DNA of 64,000 bases from Prochlorococcus sp. AG-388-A01 (GCA_003279945.1 QCGK01000005.1:1-64000), one strand, 5' to 3'. Positions 10,223-21,158 are shown, counted from the first letter of the stretch. Program-made: numbers and translations. Notes: generated from the sequence alone by a model not told the origin.

Positions 10223-11533
10223 ATGGCTAATATCTTTGAAGTTCCTCAACCAAGCAATGATCTTTTAGAAAAAGCTGATCAAGTTCGTTTGGCATCAATA
10301 AAAATAAGTCAGACTGAAAATCAAAATAGAATTAAAGCCTTAAATTTTATGGCTGATTATCTAGAAAAAAGTACTAAAGAAATATTAGATGCTAATAGTG
10401 AGGACTATAAAAGAGCAGAAAAGAAAGGAATTTCAAAGGCTTTACTCTCTAGATTAAAGTTATCAAAAGAAAAACTAAATTCAGGAATTAATGGCGTAAG
10501 AAAAGTTGGAGACTTGGCTGATCCAGTAAATCAAGTTCAAATAAAGAGAGAGCTTTCCCAAAGACTGATCCTTGAAAGAAAAACTGTACCTATAGGAGTT
10601 ATAGGGGTTATTTTTGAATCTAGACCTGATGCTGTTATGCAGATTAGTTCTCTAGCAATAAGATCAGGTAATGGAGTAATACTTAAGGGCGGTAGTGAAG
10701 CTAATTTAACAAATACTGCAATAGTCAATGCCTTACAACAGGGATTATTTGAATCAGGTCTTGATAAAAATGCAATATGCTTACTTACAAGCAGAAAAGA
10801 TAGTATGTCTATGTTGAATCTCGAGAAATATATAAATTTAATAATTCCAAGAGGAAGTAATGAATTAGTTAAATTCATTCAAGAGAACACAAAAATTCCC
10901 GTTTTAGGTCATGCTGATGGAATTTGTCACTTGTTTATAGACAATGACGCAAATCTTGAAATGGCTTTATCAGTTGCTCTAGACAGTAAAATTCAATATC
11001 CTGCAGCATGTAATGCTATTGAAACTTTATTAGTTCATAAAGAAATTGCATCAGTTTTTCTTGAAAAGGCAATACCTCTATTTAATTATAATGATGTTAA
11101 ATTAATCGGAGATAAAAGATCTATTCAATTAGGAGTAAAGCATGAGGCTAGTCTAGAAGACTGGCAAACTGAATATTTGGATTTAATCTTATCCATAAAA
11201 ATTGTTGATGATCTTGATGAGGCAATCACTCATATTCAAAAATTTAGCTCCAAACACACAGATGGAATAATTACTGAAAATTTAAATACTGCCAATAAAT
11301 TTATGAATATAGTTGATAGTGCAGGTGTTTTTCATAATTGCTCTACAAGGTTTGCTGATGGCTTTAGATATGGATTCGGAGCTGAAGTTGGGATATCTAC
11401 TCAAACTCTTCCACCAAGGGGGCCTGTAGGTCTAGAAGGTTTGGTAACTTATAAATATTTCTTAAGAGGCGATGGGAATATAGTTGATGATTTTTCATCC
11501 GGAAAGGCTATCTTTTCACATAAAGATCTTTAA
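10223..11533 (+). CDS. proA: Gamma-glutamyl phosphate reductase
   Basis: ProA reduces gamma-glutamyl phosphate with NADPH to glutamate semialdehyde, the second step of proline synthesis in the cytoplasm. The 436-residue length is normal for the family. The catalytic Cys263 lies in YPAACNAIETLL. Other family motifs are GVIGVIFESRPDAV (about 126-138) and GLGAEVGIST-like FGAEVGISTQTLPPRGPVGLEGL near the end, given here in part. The gene starts at an ATG 66 bp after the TamB-like gene and ends 10 bp before folB. No proB is in the window. Confidence 0.97.
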   Translation: MANIFEVPQPSNDLLEKADQVRLASIKISQTENQNRIKALNFMADYLEKSTKEILDANSEDYKRAEKKGISKALLSRLKLSKEKLNSGINGVRKVGDLADPVNQVQIKRELSQRLILERKTVPIGVIGVIFESRPDAVMQISSLAIRSGNGVILKGGSEANLTNTAIVNALQQGLFESGLDKNAICLLTSRKDSMSMLNLEKYINLIIPRGSNELVKFIQENTKIPVLGHADGICHLFIDNDANLEMALSVALDSKIQYPAACNAIETLLVHKEIASVFLEKAIPLFNYNDVKLIGDKRSIQLGVKHEASLEDWQTEYLDLILSIKIVDDLDEAITHIQKFSSKHTDGIITENLNTANKFMNIVDSAGVFHNCSTRFADGFRYGFGAEVGISTQTLPPRGPVGLEGLVTYKYFLRGDGNIVDDFSSGKAIFSHKDL

Positions 11534-11543
11534 AACTTTAAAG

Positions 11544-11906
11544 ATGGAAACTTTTTTAAAAATTGAGAATATTAAACTTTGGGCTAGGGTTGGTGTTCTT
11601 GATGAAGAAAGGGAATTAGGACAATTATTTATCTTGGATATATTTTTGTGGACTAATTTTGAAAAGTGTACTTTAAATGATGATATAGAGAAAACAGTTG
11701 ACTATTCGAAATTAGTTCAAATTTTAAAAGATCAATCAAAGAAAATATATTGTTTCACAATCGAAAAATATTCAAATTCAATTTTAGAAATCATTGATCA
11801 GGAATTTAAGCTTTCTAAAATTAAAATTATTTTGACAAAATGTAATCCTCCAATTACAGGTTTTGACGGGAAGGTGTCAATAGTAAGATTTCTTGAAAAT
11901 AATTAA
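11544..11906 (+). CDS. folB: Dihydroneopterin aldolase
   Basis: FolB converts dihydroneopterin to 6-hydroxymethyl-dihydropterin in folate synthesis. I place the start at the ATG at 11544, giving METFLKIENIKLWARVGV and 120 residues, the normal family length. A longer reading from 11484 would overlap proA and add 20 residues unlike the family. Visible signatures are the early ARVGVLDEERELGQ and the later YCFTIEKYSNSILEII and KCNPPITGFDG parts. The gene follows proA by 10 bp and precedes the lipase-like gene by 5 bp, so the three are probably cotranscribed. Confidence 0.92.
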   Translation: METFLKIENIKLWARVGVLDEERELGQLFILDIFLWTNFEKCTLNDDIEKTVDYSKLVQILKDQSKKIYCFTIEKYSNSILEIIDQEFKLSKIKIILTKCNPPITGFDGKVSIVRFLENN

Positions 11907-11911
11907 AAGTA

Positions 11912-12505
11912 TTGGAAAAAAGAAATCCCATTATATTGATTCATGGTCTTTGGAATACTTCAAGTATTTTTTCTTCAATTACCCCAAAACTTGATGCTAT
12001 TGGTATTGAATATTTTGCCCCAACTCTTAAGCATTCATATGGAATGACTTCAATTATTGATTTGACTAATATATTAAATGAATTAATTTTAAAGAAATAT
12101 GGTTTTGAAAAAGAATTAGATATTTTGGGATTCTCCATGGGGGGAATAATTGGTAGGTATTGGCTTCAAAAATTTAATGGTTATAAAAGAACAAGAAGAT
12201 TTATATCTATAGGTTCCCCTCACAAAGGAACATTAATAGCTCAACTAGTACCTAAATACCCTTTTAGAGGAATATCGGAAATGAAAATAAATAGTAATTT
12301 TTTGAGAGAACTGGCAAAGAATGATTTTTTTCTTGATGATATCGAGTGTATAAATTTCTTTACTTATTGGGATCTAATGGTTTTCCCTGGCTGGTGGACT
12401 AATTTAGATTTAGGGAAAAAAATATCAGTAAAAGTATTTAAACATAGAAATCTAGTAAAAAATAAATATGTGGTTGATAAAATAATACATATAATTGTTA
12501 TGTAG
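11912..12505 (+). CDS. Lipase-like alpha/beta hydrolase
   Basis: A 197-residue alpha/beta hydrolase resembling EstA/triacylglycerol-lipase-like proteins. The oxyanion region is ILIHGLWN (about 8-15), and the nucleophile elbow is LGFSMGGIIGRY with Ser75. The following SIGSPHKGT stretch is characteristic of lipases of this group. A candidate catalytic His is in VFKHRNLV near the C-terminus. I see no signal peptide, so it is probably cytoplasmic; the substrate is unknown. The start codon is TTG, 5 bp after folB. The last 8 bp overlap the 3' end of the convergent M3 peptidase gene. Confidence 0.8.
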   Translation: MEKRNPIILIHGLWNTSSIFSSITPKLDAIGIEYFAPTLKHSYGMTSIIDLTNILNELILKKYGFEKELDILGFSMGGIIGRYWLQKFNGYKRTRRFISIGSPHKGTLIAQLVPKYPFRGISEMKINSNFLRELAKNDFFLDDIECINFFTYWDLMVFPGWWTNLDLGKKISVKVFKHRNLVKNKYVVDKIIHIIVM

Positions 12506-14585
12506 ATTGAGATAGGCCCAAGTGCCTTATTAAGGGATCTGTTTGTGGCTCTCTTCCCCTGAATAGTTTGAAAATTTCTAATGGTGGTAAGCTTCCACCT
12601 AAGCTAAGTATTGTATCTTTAAATTTCTTACCTATTAACTTTAAATCTTCAGTATTTTCTAGATCAGATTCTTCGAACATAGAAAAAGCATCAGCACTTA
12701 GAACCTCAGCCCATTTATAAGAGTAATATCCTGCAGAATATCCGCCTGCAAATATATGGCTAAAACAACAAAGAAATTGATCTTCTGGAATTGGAGCTAT
12801 GACAGTAGTTTGTTTTGCAATTTCTCTTCTGACTTCATCTGCTGTTTTACCTTCGTTTTTATAAATACTACTGTGTAATCTGAGGTCTGTAATTGCAAAA
12901 TGTAGTTGTCTAAGAGTAGCCATACCACAATTAAAAGTTCTATTATTTAGGAGCTTTTCAAAATTTTCATCGGATAGTTTTTCTCCTGTTTTATAGTGCT
13001 TAGCAATATTCAAGAGTGTATTTTTATGGAAACACCAGTTTTCCATAAATTGACTTGGAAGTTCGACAGCATCCCATTCAACATTATTGATGCCAGCTGC
13101 TTGAGGAAGATTTACAGTGGTTAGCATATGTTGAAGACCATGACCAAATTCATGGAAAAGTGTCTGAACTTCTTCAAAACTCATCAAACTAGGTTTATCT
13201 TTTGATGGTGGAGTCTGATTACAAACAAGATAAGCTACCGGTAGGGTCTTTTTCCCAACATTATTTTTATTCAAGCATTCATCCATCCAAGCACCTCCTC
13301 TCTTTGATTCCGGACGAGAATATGGATCAAGGTAAAAAGATGCTATTTTATTATTTTCTTTATTGAAAATATTAAAAAATAAAACATCATCATTCCATAG
13401 AGGTGCTTCATCAGTTGCCTCGACTACTTTAATTTCAAAAAGCCTTTCGCTTAATTTAAATAAACCTTTTAAGACATCATTTAGTGGGAACCAAGGTCTC
13501 AAAGACTCTTGATCTAAATTGAGTTTTTCCTTTCTAAGAAGTTCAGACCAATAACTAATATCCCATGGCTCAATATTCTTCGATTTTGGAAACCCATTAG
13601 CTTTAGAAAACTTATTTAGCGTTTCTAATTCAATTTTTGCAGTCTTGAATGCTGGTTCTCTCAATTCTTCTAAAAGGTTTTCAACATTTTTAATTTCTTT
13701 AGCCATTTTTGTTGACAAACTTAGTTCTGCCCAACTTTTATAACCGAGAAGATTAGCCTGTTTAGTTCTAAGAGATAATATCTCTTCTATGATGTGAGAA
13801 TTATTTTTTTCTCCTTGAGACGCTCTACCAACGAATGCCTTATATAGTTTTTCTCTAAGGTTACGGTCAGTGGCATATGTCATAAACGATGTATAGGTTG
13901 GAATATCTAGACTTAATTTCCAAGGCCCATTTTGAATATCAACTTCGCCATCTTTTTTTAAGTGATTGCGTGCAGAAATTGCGATTAATTCTAATACTCG
14001 CTCGGGGAGGCCATCAACTTCAGATTTTTTATTTAATATCAAAAACCATTTATTAGTGGCATCAAGAACATTGTTGCTGAAGTCTGTTGATAGCTTGCCA
14101 AGCTTTTCAGAAATTGTATTGAATTCTTCCTGATCTTTTTTTTGAAGTGAGATTCCTCTGTGTTGCATCTCTAGAATTTCTTTATCTAAAATTCTGTTTT
14201 TGATTTGATCAAACTTATTTGTCTCCTTAAGTTTGACTAGAGAATTATAGATTATTTTACTTTGCCCAAATTTATTACTTAAGCTAATTATTTCGGGAAG
14301 AAATTTTGAATAAATATCTCTAAGACTTTCTGAATTATTTACTGCATTTAGGTGACTTATTACTCCCCAACTCCATCTAAGAATTTCATTGACTTCATTT
14401 AAAGGATGTATTACTTTATCCCAATTTAAATCATTTTGAATCAAATAATTAGATAAATTATCTTCTATGTTTTTAAAATCTTCGGAAATCTTTTCTAGTA
14501 CTAATGGAAATTGTTCCCTGATATTTTCGGGAGTAAAATTTTTAAATTCTGGTAATTCTCCATAATTAAAAATTGAGGTATCCAT
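12498..14585 (-). CDS. prlC: M3-family oligopeptidase A
   Basis: A cytoplasmic zinc oligopeptidase of the thimet/oligopeptidase A family, 695 residues, which degrades short peptides including cleaved signal or transit peptides. The zinc motif HEFGH is at 478-482 in LFHEFGHGLQHML. The third ligand is Glu508 in AVELPSQFMENW. The C-terminal FSHIFAGGYSAGYYSYKWAEVLSADAF segment (given in part) is a hallmark of the family. It lies 13 bp downstream of ndhD in the same direction. Its 3' end overlaps the convergent lipase-like gene by 8 bp. Confidence 0.95.
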   Translation of the reverse strand: MDTSIFNYGELPEFKNFTPENIREQFPLVLEKISEDFKNIEDNLSNYLIQNDLNWDKVIHPLNEVNEILRWSWGVISHLNAVNNSESLRDIYSKFLPEIISLSNKFGQSKIIYNSLVKLKETNKFDQIKNRILDKEILEMQHRGISLQKKDQEEFNTISEKLGKLSTDFSNNVLDATNKWFLILNKKSEVDGLPERVLELIAISARNHLKKDGEVDIQNGPWKLSLDIPTYTSFMTYATDRNLREKLYKAFVGRASQGEKNNSHIIEEILSLRTKQANLLGYKSWAELSLSTKMAKEIKNVENLLEELREPAFKTAKIELETLNKFSKANGFPKSKNIEPWDISYWSELLRKEKLNLDQESLRPWFPLNDVLKGLFKLSERLFEIKVVEATDEAPLWNDDVLFFNIFNKENNKIASFYLDPYSRPESKRGGAWMDECLNKNNVGKKTLPVAYLVCNQTPPSKDKPSLMSFEEVQTLFHEFGHGLQHMLTTVNLPQAAGINNVEWDAVELPSQFMENWCFHKNTLLNIAKHYKTGEKLSDENFEKLLNNRTFNCGMATLRQLHFAITDLRLHSSIYKNEGKTADEVRREIAKQTTVIAPIPEDQFLCCFSHIFAGGYSAGYYSYKWAEVLSADAFSMFEESDLENTEDLKLIGKKFKDTILSLGGSLPPLEIFKLFRGREPQTDPLIRHLGLSQST

Positions 14586-14598
14586 TTATTAAAATAAT

Positions 14599-16140
14599 TT
14601 AATTAACTAATGTTGTAATCACACCTACTAATTTAGCTAAAGTTAGCTGTTGACTGAGAGCATTGGTTGAAGATTCATATAAATTTATCGCGATTTTAGG
14701 CCAAAAACCAATTACTAAAGTAGGTAACAATAAACTAAAACCTATCGTCAATTCTCTACCATTCATCTCTTTAACTGTAGCTAGTGCAGGAATTCTAGGG
14801 CCAAAGAATACTCTTCTGCACATTGATAGTAGGTATATAGGAGTGAGAACTAAACCAATAGCTGCAATAAGAATGGTGATTGATCTAAAGAGAGAGCTGA
14901 ATCCTTCTTGACTAGTAATACCTAAAAATACAGTTATTTCACTAATAAAACCGCTCATGCCAGGTAGTGCCAGAGATGCTAAAGAGCTTGCCAAGAAAAA
15001 AGCAAAAGTTATTGGCAAAACCTTTGCTAAACCGCCCATATTTGGTATCGAAAGAGTATTTGTTCTCTCATAGAATGAGCCTGTAACAAAAAACATAGCT
15101 GCAGCGATGAGACCGTGACTGATCATTTGGAGCATTGCTCCGCTTATCCCTAAAGCATCAACTGCTCCAATCCCTAATAGAACGAAACCCATATGACTCA
15201 CTGAGCTACATGCAATTCTCCTTTTGACATTATCTTGTGCAAATGCGTTTAGTGCTCCGTAAATTATATTAATGATTCCAAGAATAATTAATGCAGGTGC
15301 AATTTGTAGATGTACTTCGGGTAGTATTTGAACATTGAATCTTAATAGAGCATAGCCTCCCATTTTTAGAAGTATTCCGGCGAGTAACATTGAAACAGGT
15401 GCATTGGCCTCTCCATGTGCATCCGGTAACCAAGTATGTAATGGAAAGATAGGAAGTTTTACTCCAAAACCAATTAAAAATCCTAAGTAAGATAATAATG
15501 CTAGGCTTCCAGTTACATGCTTATTGGTTAAATCGGTAATATTTAAAGTAAAGTTATCACCACTCAAGGCAAGTGCTAACCCACTTATGAGAATCAATAA
15601 TGAGGCTAAAGCTGTGTAAAGGATAAATTTAGTGGCCGCATATAATTTCTTTTTCCCTCCCCAAATTGCGATAAGAAGATATACCGGAACCAATTCAAGT
15701 TCCCAAGCCAAGAAAAATAATAGGAAATCTTGAGAAAGGAAAACTAGCGCCTGTGCTGATGCTTGGACTAATAAAAGAGAAAAATATAAATTAGATTTTT
15801 TCTTAATTTTCCAACTTGCGGCAGCTGATAAAAATGTAATTAACCCACTCAATGCTACTAAAGGAGCAGATAACCCATCTATGCCAAGTGACCACTCTAA
15901 GCCTATTGAGGGTAACCAGGAAGCTCTTTCTACCAGTTGCAAAGAGCTATCTGTAGTATTAAATTTTTGGAAAAGGACGCCTATTATTAGTAAAAAATCT
16001 ATAAATAAAAAACTTAATGAGATATTTCTAGGGAGTGAATTATCTTCTCCTTCCTTCGAATTCAAGAAAGGCATTATTAATGCCCCAATTAAAGGCAGCA
16101 AAACAATAGATGATAGCCAAGGAAAAGATTCTAAATTCAT
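14599..16140 (-). CDS. ndhD: NAD(P)H-quinone oxidoreductase subunit 4 (NdhD paralogue)
   Basis: A proton-pumping antiporter-like subunit of the thylakoid NDH-1 complex, about 14 transmembrane helices in 513 residues. Conserved features are the [17 protein letters not shown] helix with Glu147 and the [19 protein letters not shown] region with Lys228. The later [14 protein letters not shown] and [10 protein letters not shown] motifs also fit NdhD. Cyanobacteria carry several NdhD paralogues assigned to respiration/cyclic flow or CO2 uptake; I cannot decide which this is from sequence reading alone. No ndhF or CO2-hydration (cup) gene is next to it. It sits 79 bp after thrB and 13 bp before the peptidase gene. 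Confidence 0.92.
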   Translation of the reverse strand: MNLESFPWLSSIVLLPLIGALIMPFLNSKEGEDNSLPRNISLSFLFIDFLLIIGVLFQKFNTTDSSLQLVERASWLPSIGLEWSLGIDGLSAPLVALSGLITFLSAAASWKIKKKSNLYFSLLLVQASAQALVFLSQDFLLFFLAWELELVPVYLLIAIWGGKKKLYAATKFILYTALASLLILISGLALALSGDNFTLNITDLTNKHVTGSLALLSYLGFLIGFGVKLPIFPLHTWLPDAHGEANAPVSMLLAGILLKMGGYALLRFNVQILPEVHLQIAPALIILGIINIIYGALNAFAQDNVKRRIACSSVSHMGFVLLGIGAVDALGISGAMLQMISHGLIAAAMFFVTGSFYERTNTLSIPNMGGLAKVLPITFAFFLASSLASLALPGMSGFISEITVFLGITSQEGFSSLFRSITILIAAIGLVLTPIYLLSMCRRVFFGPRIPALATVKEMNGRELTIGFSLLLPTLVIGFWPKIAINLYESSTNALSQQLTLAKLVGVITTLVN

Positions 16141-16219
16141 TTATGTAATGAATAATTTTTTTATTCTAGTTGAAGTTGTACTAGCTTGAGACTATAACAT
16201 TAAAAATGACTAAGTAAAA

Positions 16220-17167
16220 CTACTTACCAGAGATAGTGCTAAATTGACTGCCTGTTGTTTGAAGGTTTAAGAATGGCGCTCTGCTTGCTACACCTGACTT
16301 CTCCCATGCTTTTACCATGGCTTGACTAACATTTTTACCATTTTCTTTTTTACACAAAGCTAAGATACTTGGTCCAGCCCCACTTATTGCGCATCCTAGA
16401 GCACCTGCATCTAATGCGGCATCTTTGACTTCTAGTCCACCTTTAATAAGTTTCCATCTGTAAGGTTCATGTAGCTTATCAAACATTCCCTCTTTTATTA
16501 GTTCGTCATTTCCTGCTTTTAAGCCATTTAGTAACAAAGTCAGTGCCCCCATATTTGTCACTGCATCAGATATGGGTATATTCTTGGGCATAACCTTTCT
16601 TGCTTCACTTGTGCTTAGACGAATCGCAGGTATTGCTACAACAGCTTTAATGGAATCGTGCCAATCACATCTAATGATTCTCCATCTTTGAGAAGACGAC
16701 CTGGCTGTTAAACAAAGCCCACCTAAGAGAGAAGGAACCACATTATCAGGATGACCTTCTATATCAATGGCAAGTTCAAGGAGTTTTTCTTTGGACAGTG
16801 GAGAATTCATTATTGCATTTGCTCCAATTAGTCCAGCAACTATTGCTGTAGCACTACTTCCAAGTCCTCTTGCAGGTGGCACTGCCAACTTAACTCTTGC
16901 TTCAAGTGCAAAAGGATTCATATGTGCGCTCTCCCATACTTTCTGAGCTGCTCTAAAAACTAAGTTTTCAGGTCCTCCTCTTAGATGATTACCATCTGTA
17001 CTTTCCATTATTAAATCAAATCTATCTCCACCCCCTTCAATTCTTGTAAACATAAACTCATTATATAAATCTAATGCTGCACCAAGACAATCGAATCCAG
17101 GCCCTAAATTAGCAGTTGTGGAAGGTACTGTTACCCTTATTTTTTTACCTACTTCAGGAATAGACAT
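16220..17167 (-). CDS. thrB: Homoserine kinase
   Basis: ThrB phosphorylates homoserine with ATP, feeding threonine synthesis. This is a 315-residue GHMP-family kinase. The ATP loop is PPARGLGSSATAIVAG (about 97-112), the N-terminal motif is VPSTTANLGPGFDCLG (14-29), and the C-terminal GHMP motif is GCAISGAGPSILAL. All three expected GHMP regions are present. The gene begins 6 bp after glk and is part of the tight trpS-thrS-glk-thrB run. Confidence 0.96.
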   Translation of the reverse strand: MSIPEVGKKIRVTVPSTTANLGPGFDCLGAALDLYNEFMFTRIEGGGDRFDLIMESTDGNHLRGGPENLVFRAAQKVWESAHMNPFALEARVKLAVPPARGLGSSATAIVAGLIGANAIMNSPLSKEKLLELAIDIEGHPDNVVPSLLGGLCLTARSSSQRWRIIRCDWHDSIKAVVAIPAIRLSTSEARKVMPKNIPISDAVTNMGALTLLLNGLKAGNDELIKEGMFDKLHEPYRWKLIKGGLEVKDAALDAGALGCAISGAGPSILALCKKENGKNVSQAMVKAWEKSGVASRAPFLNLQTTGSQFSTISGK

Positions 17168-17173
17168 TTTTTG

Positions 17174-18211
17174 TTATTTAATTTTTAATAGCATTTTTGC
17201 TCTACAGGCGGCACTAAAAAGTCCAAACTCTTCATCTAAAATTACCTTCATAGGTATTGTTTTAAGAATATCTTTTAATCTTCCTTTATCAAAAAAATGT
17301 TTCATAAATAAATCTGATTTAAAGTTTTTGAAATGTTTTGGTGCGGTCCCTCCAGAAATCCATAACCCGCCAAAACACAATTCTTGAAGGGCAACATCTC
17401 CCAATAAAGAGGCATAAGCGCCTAACCATATTCTCTCAACTTCAATCATTAACTGATCCCCTTCTTTAGAAAGATTGCAAATTTTTTCAGGTAGTTCTTT
17501 TCTTGCAGCATCAGAATTTTTAATTTTTATTAAATATTTTTGTAGATGATGTTTTTGGGCATCAGGTTTGCTTAGTCTCCATTCGGCAATTCTTGATAAA
17601 CCATTACCGCTAACAATTCTCTCAATAGATAACCTCTCAACTTTTAGATAATTCTTAAGCCAAATCTTTAATTCCCATTCTAATTCTGACTTTGGCGAGT
17701 ATTCAACATGACCACCTTCACTAGCTAAAACTTTTACCTTTCTTCCTGAAATTATGCCTCTTGCAATGCCCAAACCAGTCCCCGCTCCAACAATGGCATG
17801 CAAATCATTATTAGCACTATCAGAATTGATTCCATTTTGGATAGTAGAATATTGATTTTTTTTTAAATAAGGTATTCCATAAATTTGAACTGCGAAATCA
17901 TTTATTAGCTCGCAGTTTTTAAAATTAAATTTGTTCTGTAATGCTTTTCCAGAAATATTCCATGATAAGTTCATGATTTTTGCCTCGTTATTTGATAAAG
18001 GACCAGCTACGGCGAAACATGCAGAGGAAGGATGAGTAATATTTTTGCATTCATTTTTAAGAAAATCTTCTAGTATTAATTCAAAAGAGCCCCATTCGGA
18101 AGATATATATTTCTTTTTGAATATTAAATCAGGAGAATCTTCATTCGCATCTTCCTTGAATATCCCCAAAAGAACCTTTGTACCTCCTAAATCACAAGCA
18201 AGAAAATTCAT
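17174..18211 (-). CDS. glk: Glucokinase
   Basis: Glucokinase phosphorylates free glucose to glucose 6-phosphate in the cytoplasm. The 345-residue protein has the phosphate-binding ACDLGGTKVLLGIF at the start (5-18), a catalytic Asp in ELINDFAVQIYG, and a GAGTGLGIARG loop, matching the bacterial Glk family rather than the short ROK form. In an autotroph it probably salvages glucose from glycogen or imported sugar; this is inference. It is 10 bp after thrS and 6 bp before thrB. Confidence 0.92.
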   Translation of the reverse strand: MNFLACDLGGTKVLLGIFKEDANEDSPDLIFKKKYISSEWGSFELILEDFLKNECKNITHPSSACFAVAGPLSNNEAKIMNLSWNISGKALQNKFNFKNCELINDFAVQIYGIPYLKKNQYSTIQNGINSDSANNDLHAIVGAGTGLGIARGIISGRKVKVLASEGGHVEYSPKSELEWELKIWLKNYLKVERLSIERIVSGNGLSRIAEWRLSKPDAQKHHLQKYLIKIKNSDAARKELPEKICNLSKEGDQLMIEVERIWLGAYASLLGDVALQELCFGGLWISGGTAPKHFKNFKSDLFMKHFFDKGRLKDILKTIPMKVILDEEFGLFSAACRAKMLLKIK

Positions 18212-18221
18212 CTATTTTAAA

Positions 18222-20138
18222 TTATTCTGTTCTCCCTTTTTTTTCTATTAATTCATCCATTAATTTGTATAGATTAGGTAAATCGAAAATTCCTAAATTT
18301 GTTCCATCTAAAGCTCTTAATGCAACTGAATCAATTTCATCTTCTTTATCTCCAATAACTGCAATTAAAGGAACTCTTCCAAGAGTTGCCTCTCTTATTT
18401 TGTATCCTATTTTTTCATTCCTAATATCAACTTTTGATCGGTAACTATGATTATTTATTAATTCATTAAACTTTAAACACTTTTCAATATTTCTGTCGGT
18501 AATGCTCAATAAAATTATTTGATAAGGAGCAAGCCAAATTGGGAATTTTGCCTCATATTGTTCAATTAAGATTCCGATAAATCTTTCAAAAGATCCTAAA
18601 ATTGCTCTATGAAGCATAACTGGATTTCTTTTTTCATTATCAATATCAACATAAGTTGCATCCAATCTAATAGGCATTGAGAAATCAACCTGAATAGTTC
18701 CGCATTGCCAGACCCTTTTAAGACAATCTTTTAATGAGAATTCTATTTTTGGACCATAAAAAGCACCTTCCCCAGGTTGTAGTTCCCATTTTAATTTCTT
18801 ATTATCGAGAGCTTTTGTAAGAGCCTCTTCTGATTTATCCCAAATCTCTTCACTACCTACCCTTTTTTCAGGACGAGTTGATAATTTGATAATTATTTCA
18901 TCAAAACCAAAAGTTTTATAAACCTCGAAAACAAGATCTATAAAAGTAGACACCTCTTTTTGAATTTGCTCTTCTGTGCAGAATATGTGTGCATCATCTT
19001 GAGTAAAGTTTCTTACTCTCATTAAGCCGTGTAGAGCACCAGAGGGCTCATTTCTGTGACAAGAACCAAATTCAGCAAGACGAATAGGTAAATCCTTGTA
19101 ACTTTTTAAACCTTGATTAAATACTTGAATATGGCATGGACAATTCATTGGTTTAATTGCATAAGTTCTATTCTCTGATGCGGTAGTGAACATATCGTCT
19201 CTAAATTTTTCCCAATGACCGGATTTTTCCCACAGAGATTTATCAACAGCTTGTGGGGTTTTAATTTCTAAATAATCATTTTTTTTAAGTATTCCTCTTA
19301 TGTATTTTTCCAGTACCTGGTAGATTGTCCATCCATTTGGGTGCCAAAAAATCATACCTGGAGATTCTTCTTGTATATGGAATAGTGAATGTTTTTTGCC
19401 AAGTTTTCTATGATCCCTTTTTTCTGACTCCTCAATTCTTGTTAAGTAGTCTTTGAGTTCTTTTTCTTTAGCCCATGCAGTTCCATATATTCTCTGTAAT
19501 GATTCATTCTCACTATTACCTCTCCAGTATGAGCCTGATAATTTAAGTAACTTAAAGTGTCTCAAATGTCTTGTATTGGGTACGTGAGGTCCTCTACACA
19601 TGTCGATATATTCTTCATGCTTGTATAAATTGATGAGGCCTTCTTCAGGAATTTCTTCAATTATTCGTAATTTAAAAGTCTCATCTCTTTCTTTAAAAGT
19701 TTTAATTGCTTCTTCTTTAGAAACTTGTAAAATTTCAACGTCATAGTTTGTTTTTATTAATTTATTAATTCTATCTTCAATTTTTGTTAAATCTTCAGGA
19801 GTAAACCTGTATTCAGAAAAAATATCGTAATAAAAACCATCTTCAATTACAGGCCCAATTGCCATTTTAATATTAGGGTAAATTTGTTTAACTGCATGAC
19901 CAATAAGGTGAGCAAAGGAATGTCTTATTATTTCAATTCCTTCTTTATCTTTAGATGTGATGATTATTACTTTGGAATCTTTTTTTATAGGAATAGTTGC
20001 ATCAAAAAGAACATCATTTACTTTCCCAGCGATTGTTGCTTTAGCTAATCCAGCACCTATACTTTGTGCAATTTCCAGGATAGTTACAGATTTTTCGAAA
20101 ACCTTTTTTGAACCATCAGGCAAGGTAATTATTGGCAT
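18222..20138 (-). CDS. thrS: Threonyl-tRNA synthetase
   Basis: A class II aminoacyl-tRNA synthetase charging tRNA-Thr. The 638-residue protein has the full bacterial layout. An N-terminal TGS domain comes first (1-61), then the editing domain with His73 and His77 in HSFAHLIGH and the [10 protein letters not shown] segment. The catalytic core contains MNCPCH (zinc Cys) and [32 protein letters not shown] in pieces, and the anticodon-binding domain is C-terminal. It lies 3 bp after trpS, so the two synthetases are translationally close. I see no T-box leader, as expected for a cyanobacterium. Confidence 0.98.
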   Translation of the reverse strand: MPIITLPDGSKKVFEKSVTILEIAQSIGAGLAKATIAGKVNDVLFDATIPIKKDSKVIIITSKDKEGIEIIRHSFAHLIGHAVKQIYPNIKMAIGPVIEDGFYYDIFSEYRFTPEDLTKIEDRINKLIKTNYDVEILQVSKEEAIKTFKERDETFKLRIIEEIPEEGLINLYKHEEYIDMCRGPHVPNTRHLRHFKLLKLSGSYWRGNSENESLQRIYGTAWAKEKELKDYLTRIEESEKRDHRKLGKKHSLFHIQEESPGMIFWHPNGWTIYQVLEKYIRGILKKNDYLEIKTPQAVDKSLWEKSGHWEKFRDDMFTTASENRTYAIKPMNCPCHIQVFNQGLKSYKDLPIRLAEFGSCHRNEPSGALHGLMRVRNFTQDDAHIFCTEEQIQKEVSTFIDLVFEVYKTFGFDEIIIKLSTRPEKRVGSEEIWDKSEEALTKALDNKKLKWELQPGEGAFYGPKIEFSLKDCLKRVWQCGTIQVDFSMPIRLDATYVDIDNEKRNPVMLHRAILGSFERFIGILIEQYEAKFPIWLAPYQIILLSITDRNIEKCLKFNELINNHSYRSKVDIRNEKIGYKIREATLGRVPLIAVIGDKEDEIDSVALRALDGTNLGIFDLPNLYKLMDELIEKKGRTE

Positions 20139-20141
20139 AAT

Positions 20142-21158
20142 TTATTTCTCCATTTCAAAGAATCCCAATTTTGATTTAACTCTTTTTAAAGTTTTATTTG
20201 CTAAGTCTTCAGCTTTTTCCTTCCCTTCACTAAGGATTTTATTTAACTGATAGGGATCATTTATTAATAATTTATATTTTTCTTGAATAGGTTCTAGTGA
20301 TTCTATAAGTAGTTCAGTAATTAATTTTTTAAATGTTCCCCATCCAGTCTCAGAGAATTCATTTTCACATTGAGAAATTTCTTTTCCCGATAATATTGAA
20401 TAAATCATTAATAGATTTTTAGATTCTGGCCTTTCATTGTTGTTAAATTCTATTCCGATATAACTGTCACTTTTTGCTCTTTTTATCTTTTTTATGATTA
20501 TTTCAGGAGCATCTAATAAGTTAATACGACTCCCTTCATTAGGATCGCTTTTGCTCATCTTTTTTGAACCATCAATTAAACTCATTATTTTTGATCCATT
20601 CTTCATAATAATTGGTTGAGGGATTTTTAAAATATTCTTATCCTTACTAAATCTGGCATTAATTCTTTGTTGTGCAATATCTCTGGCAAGTTCAAGGTGT
20701 TGTTTTTGATCCTCACCTACTGGTACAAAGTCAGCATCGTATAGAAGGATGTCTGCAGCCATAAGAATTGGATAGTCAAATAATCCAATAGATACATTAT
20801 TCCCCTGTTGTATGGATTTTTCTTTGAATTGAATCATTCTTTCCATCCAATTTATTGGGGTCATGCAATTTAATATCCAACAAAGTTCTGAATGTGCAGA
20901 AATCTGACTTTGGACAAAAATTGAGCATATTTTGGGGTCTATCCCACAAGCGATGTACAAAGCCGCAGTAGAGATAGTGTTCTTAGATAATTCTTTGGGA
21001 TTATATGCAGCTGTTATTGCATGCAAATCAACTACACATAAAAATGTTTCATATTGCTCTTGAAGAGTCACCCAATTATTGATTGCTCCAAGCCAATTTC
21101 CTAAATGTAAATCACCAGTTGGTTGTACTCCCGAAAGAATCCTTTTTTTATTTGTCAT
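20142..21158 (-). CDS. trpS: Tryptophanyl-tRNA synthetase
   Basis: A class I synthetase charging tRNA-Trp, 338 residues. The HIGH-like motif is PTGDLHLGNWLGA (13-25) and the second signature is KKMSKSDPNEGS (about 198). Other expected pieces are DLHAIT, the GEDQKQHLELARDIA segment and YDADFVPVG. The start ATG at 21158 overlaps the end of the preceding small Arg/Gly-rich gene by 11 bp, implying translational coupling. It is followed 3 bp later by thrS. Confidence 0.98.
   Translation of the reverse strand: MTNKKRILSGVQPTGDLHLGNWLGAINNWVTLQEQYETFLCVVDLHAITAAYNPKELSKNTISTAALYIACGIDPKICSIFVQSQISAHSELCWILNCMTPINWMERMIQFKEKSIQQGNNVSIGLFDYPILMAADILLYDADFVPVGEDQKQHLELARDIAQQRINARFSKDKNILKIPQPIIMKNGSKIMSLIDGSKKMSKSDPNEGSRINLLDAPEIIIKKIKRAKSDSYIGIEFNNNERPESKNLLMIYSILSGKEISQCENEFSETGWGTFKKLITELLIESLEPIQEKYKLLINDPYQLNKILSEGKEKAEDLANKTLKRVKSKLGFFEMEK

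Noticed and set aside
11484-11543. Longer folB start overlapping proA
   Set aside because: The extra 20 residues overlap the proA end and do not look like FolB; ATG at 11544 gives the normal length.
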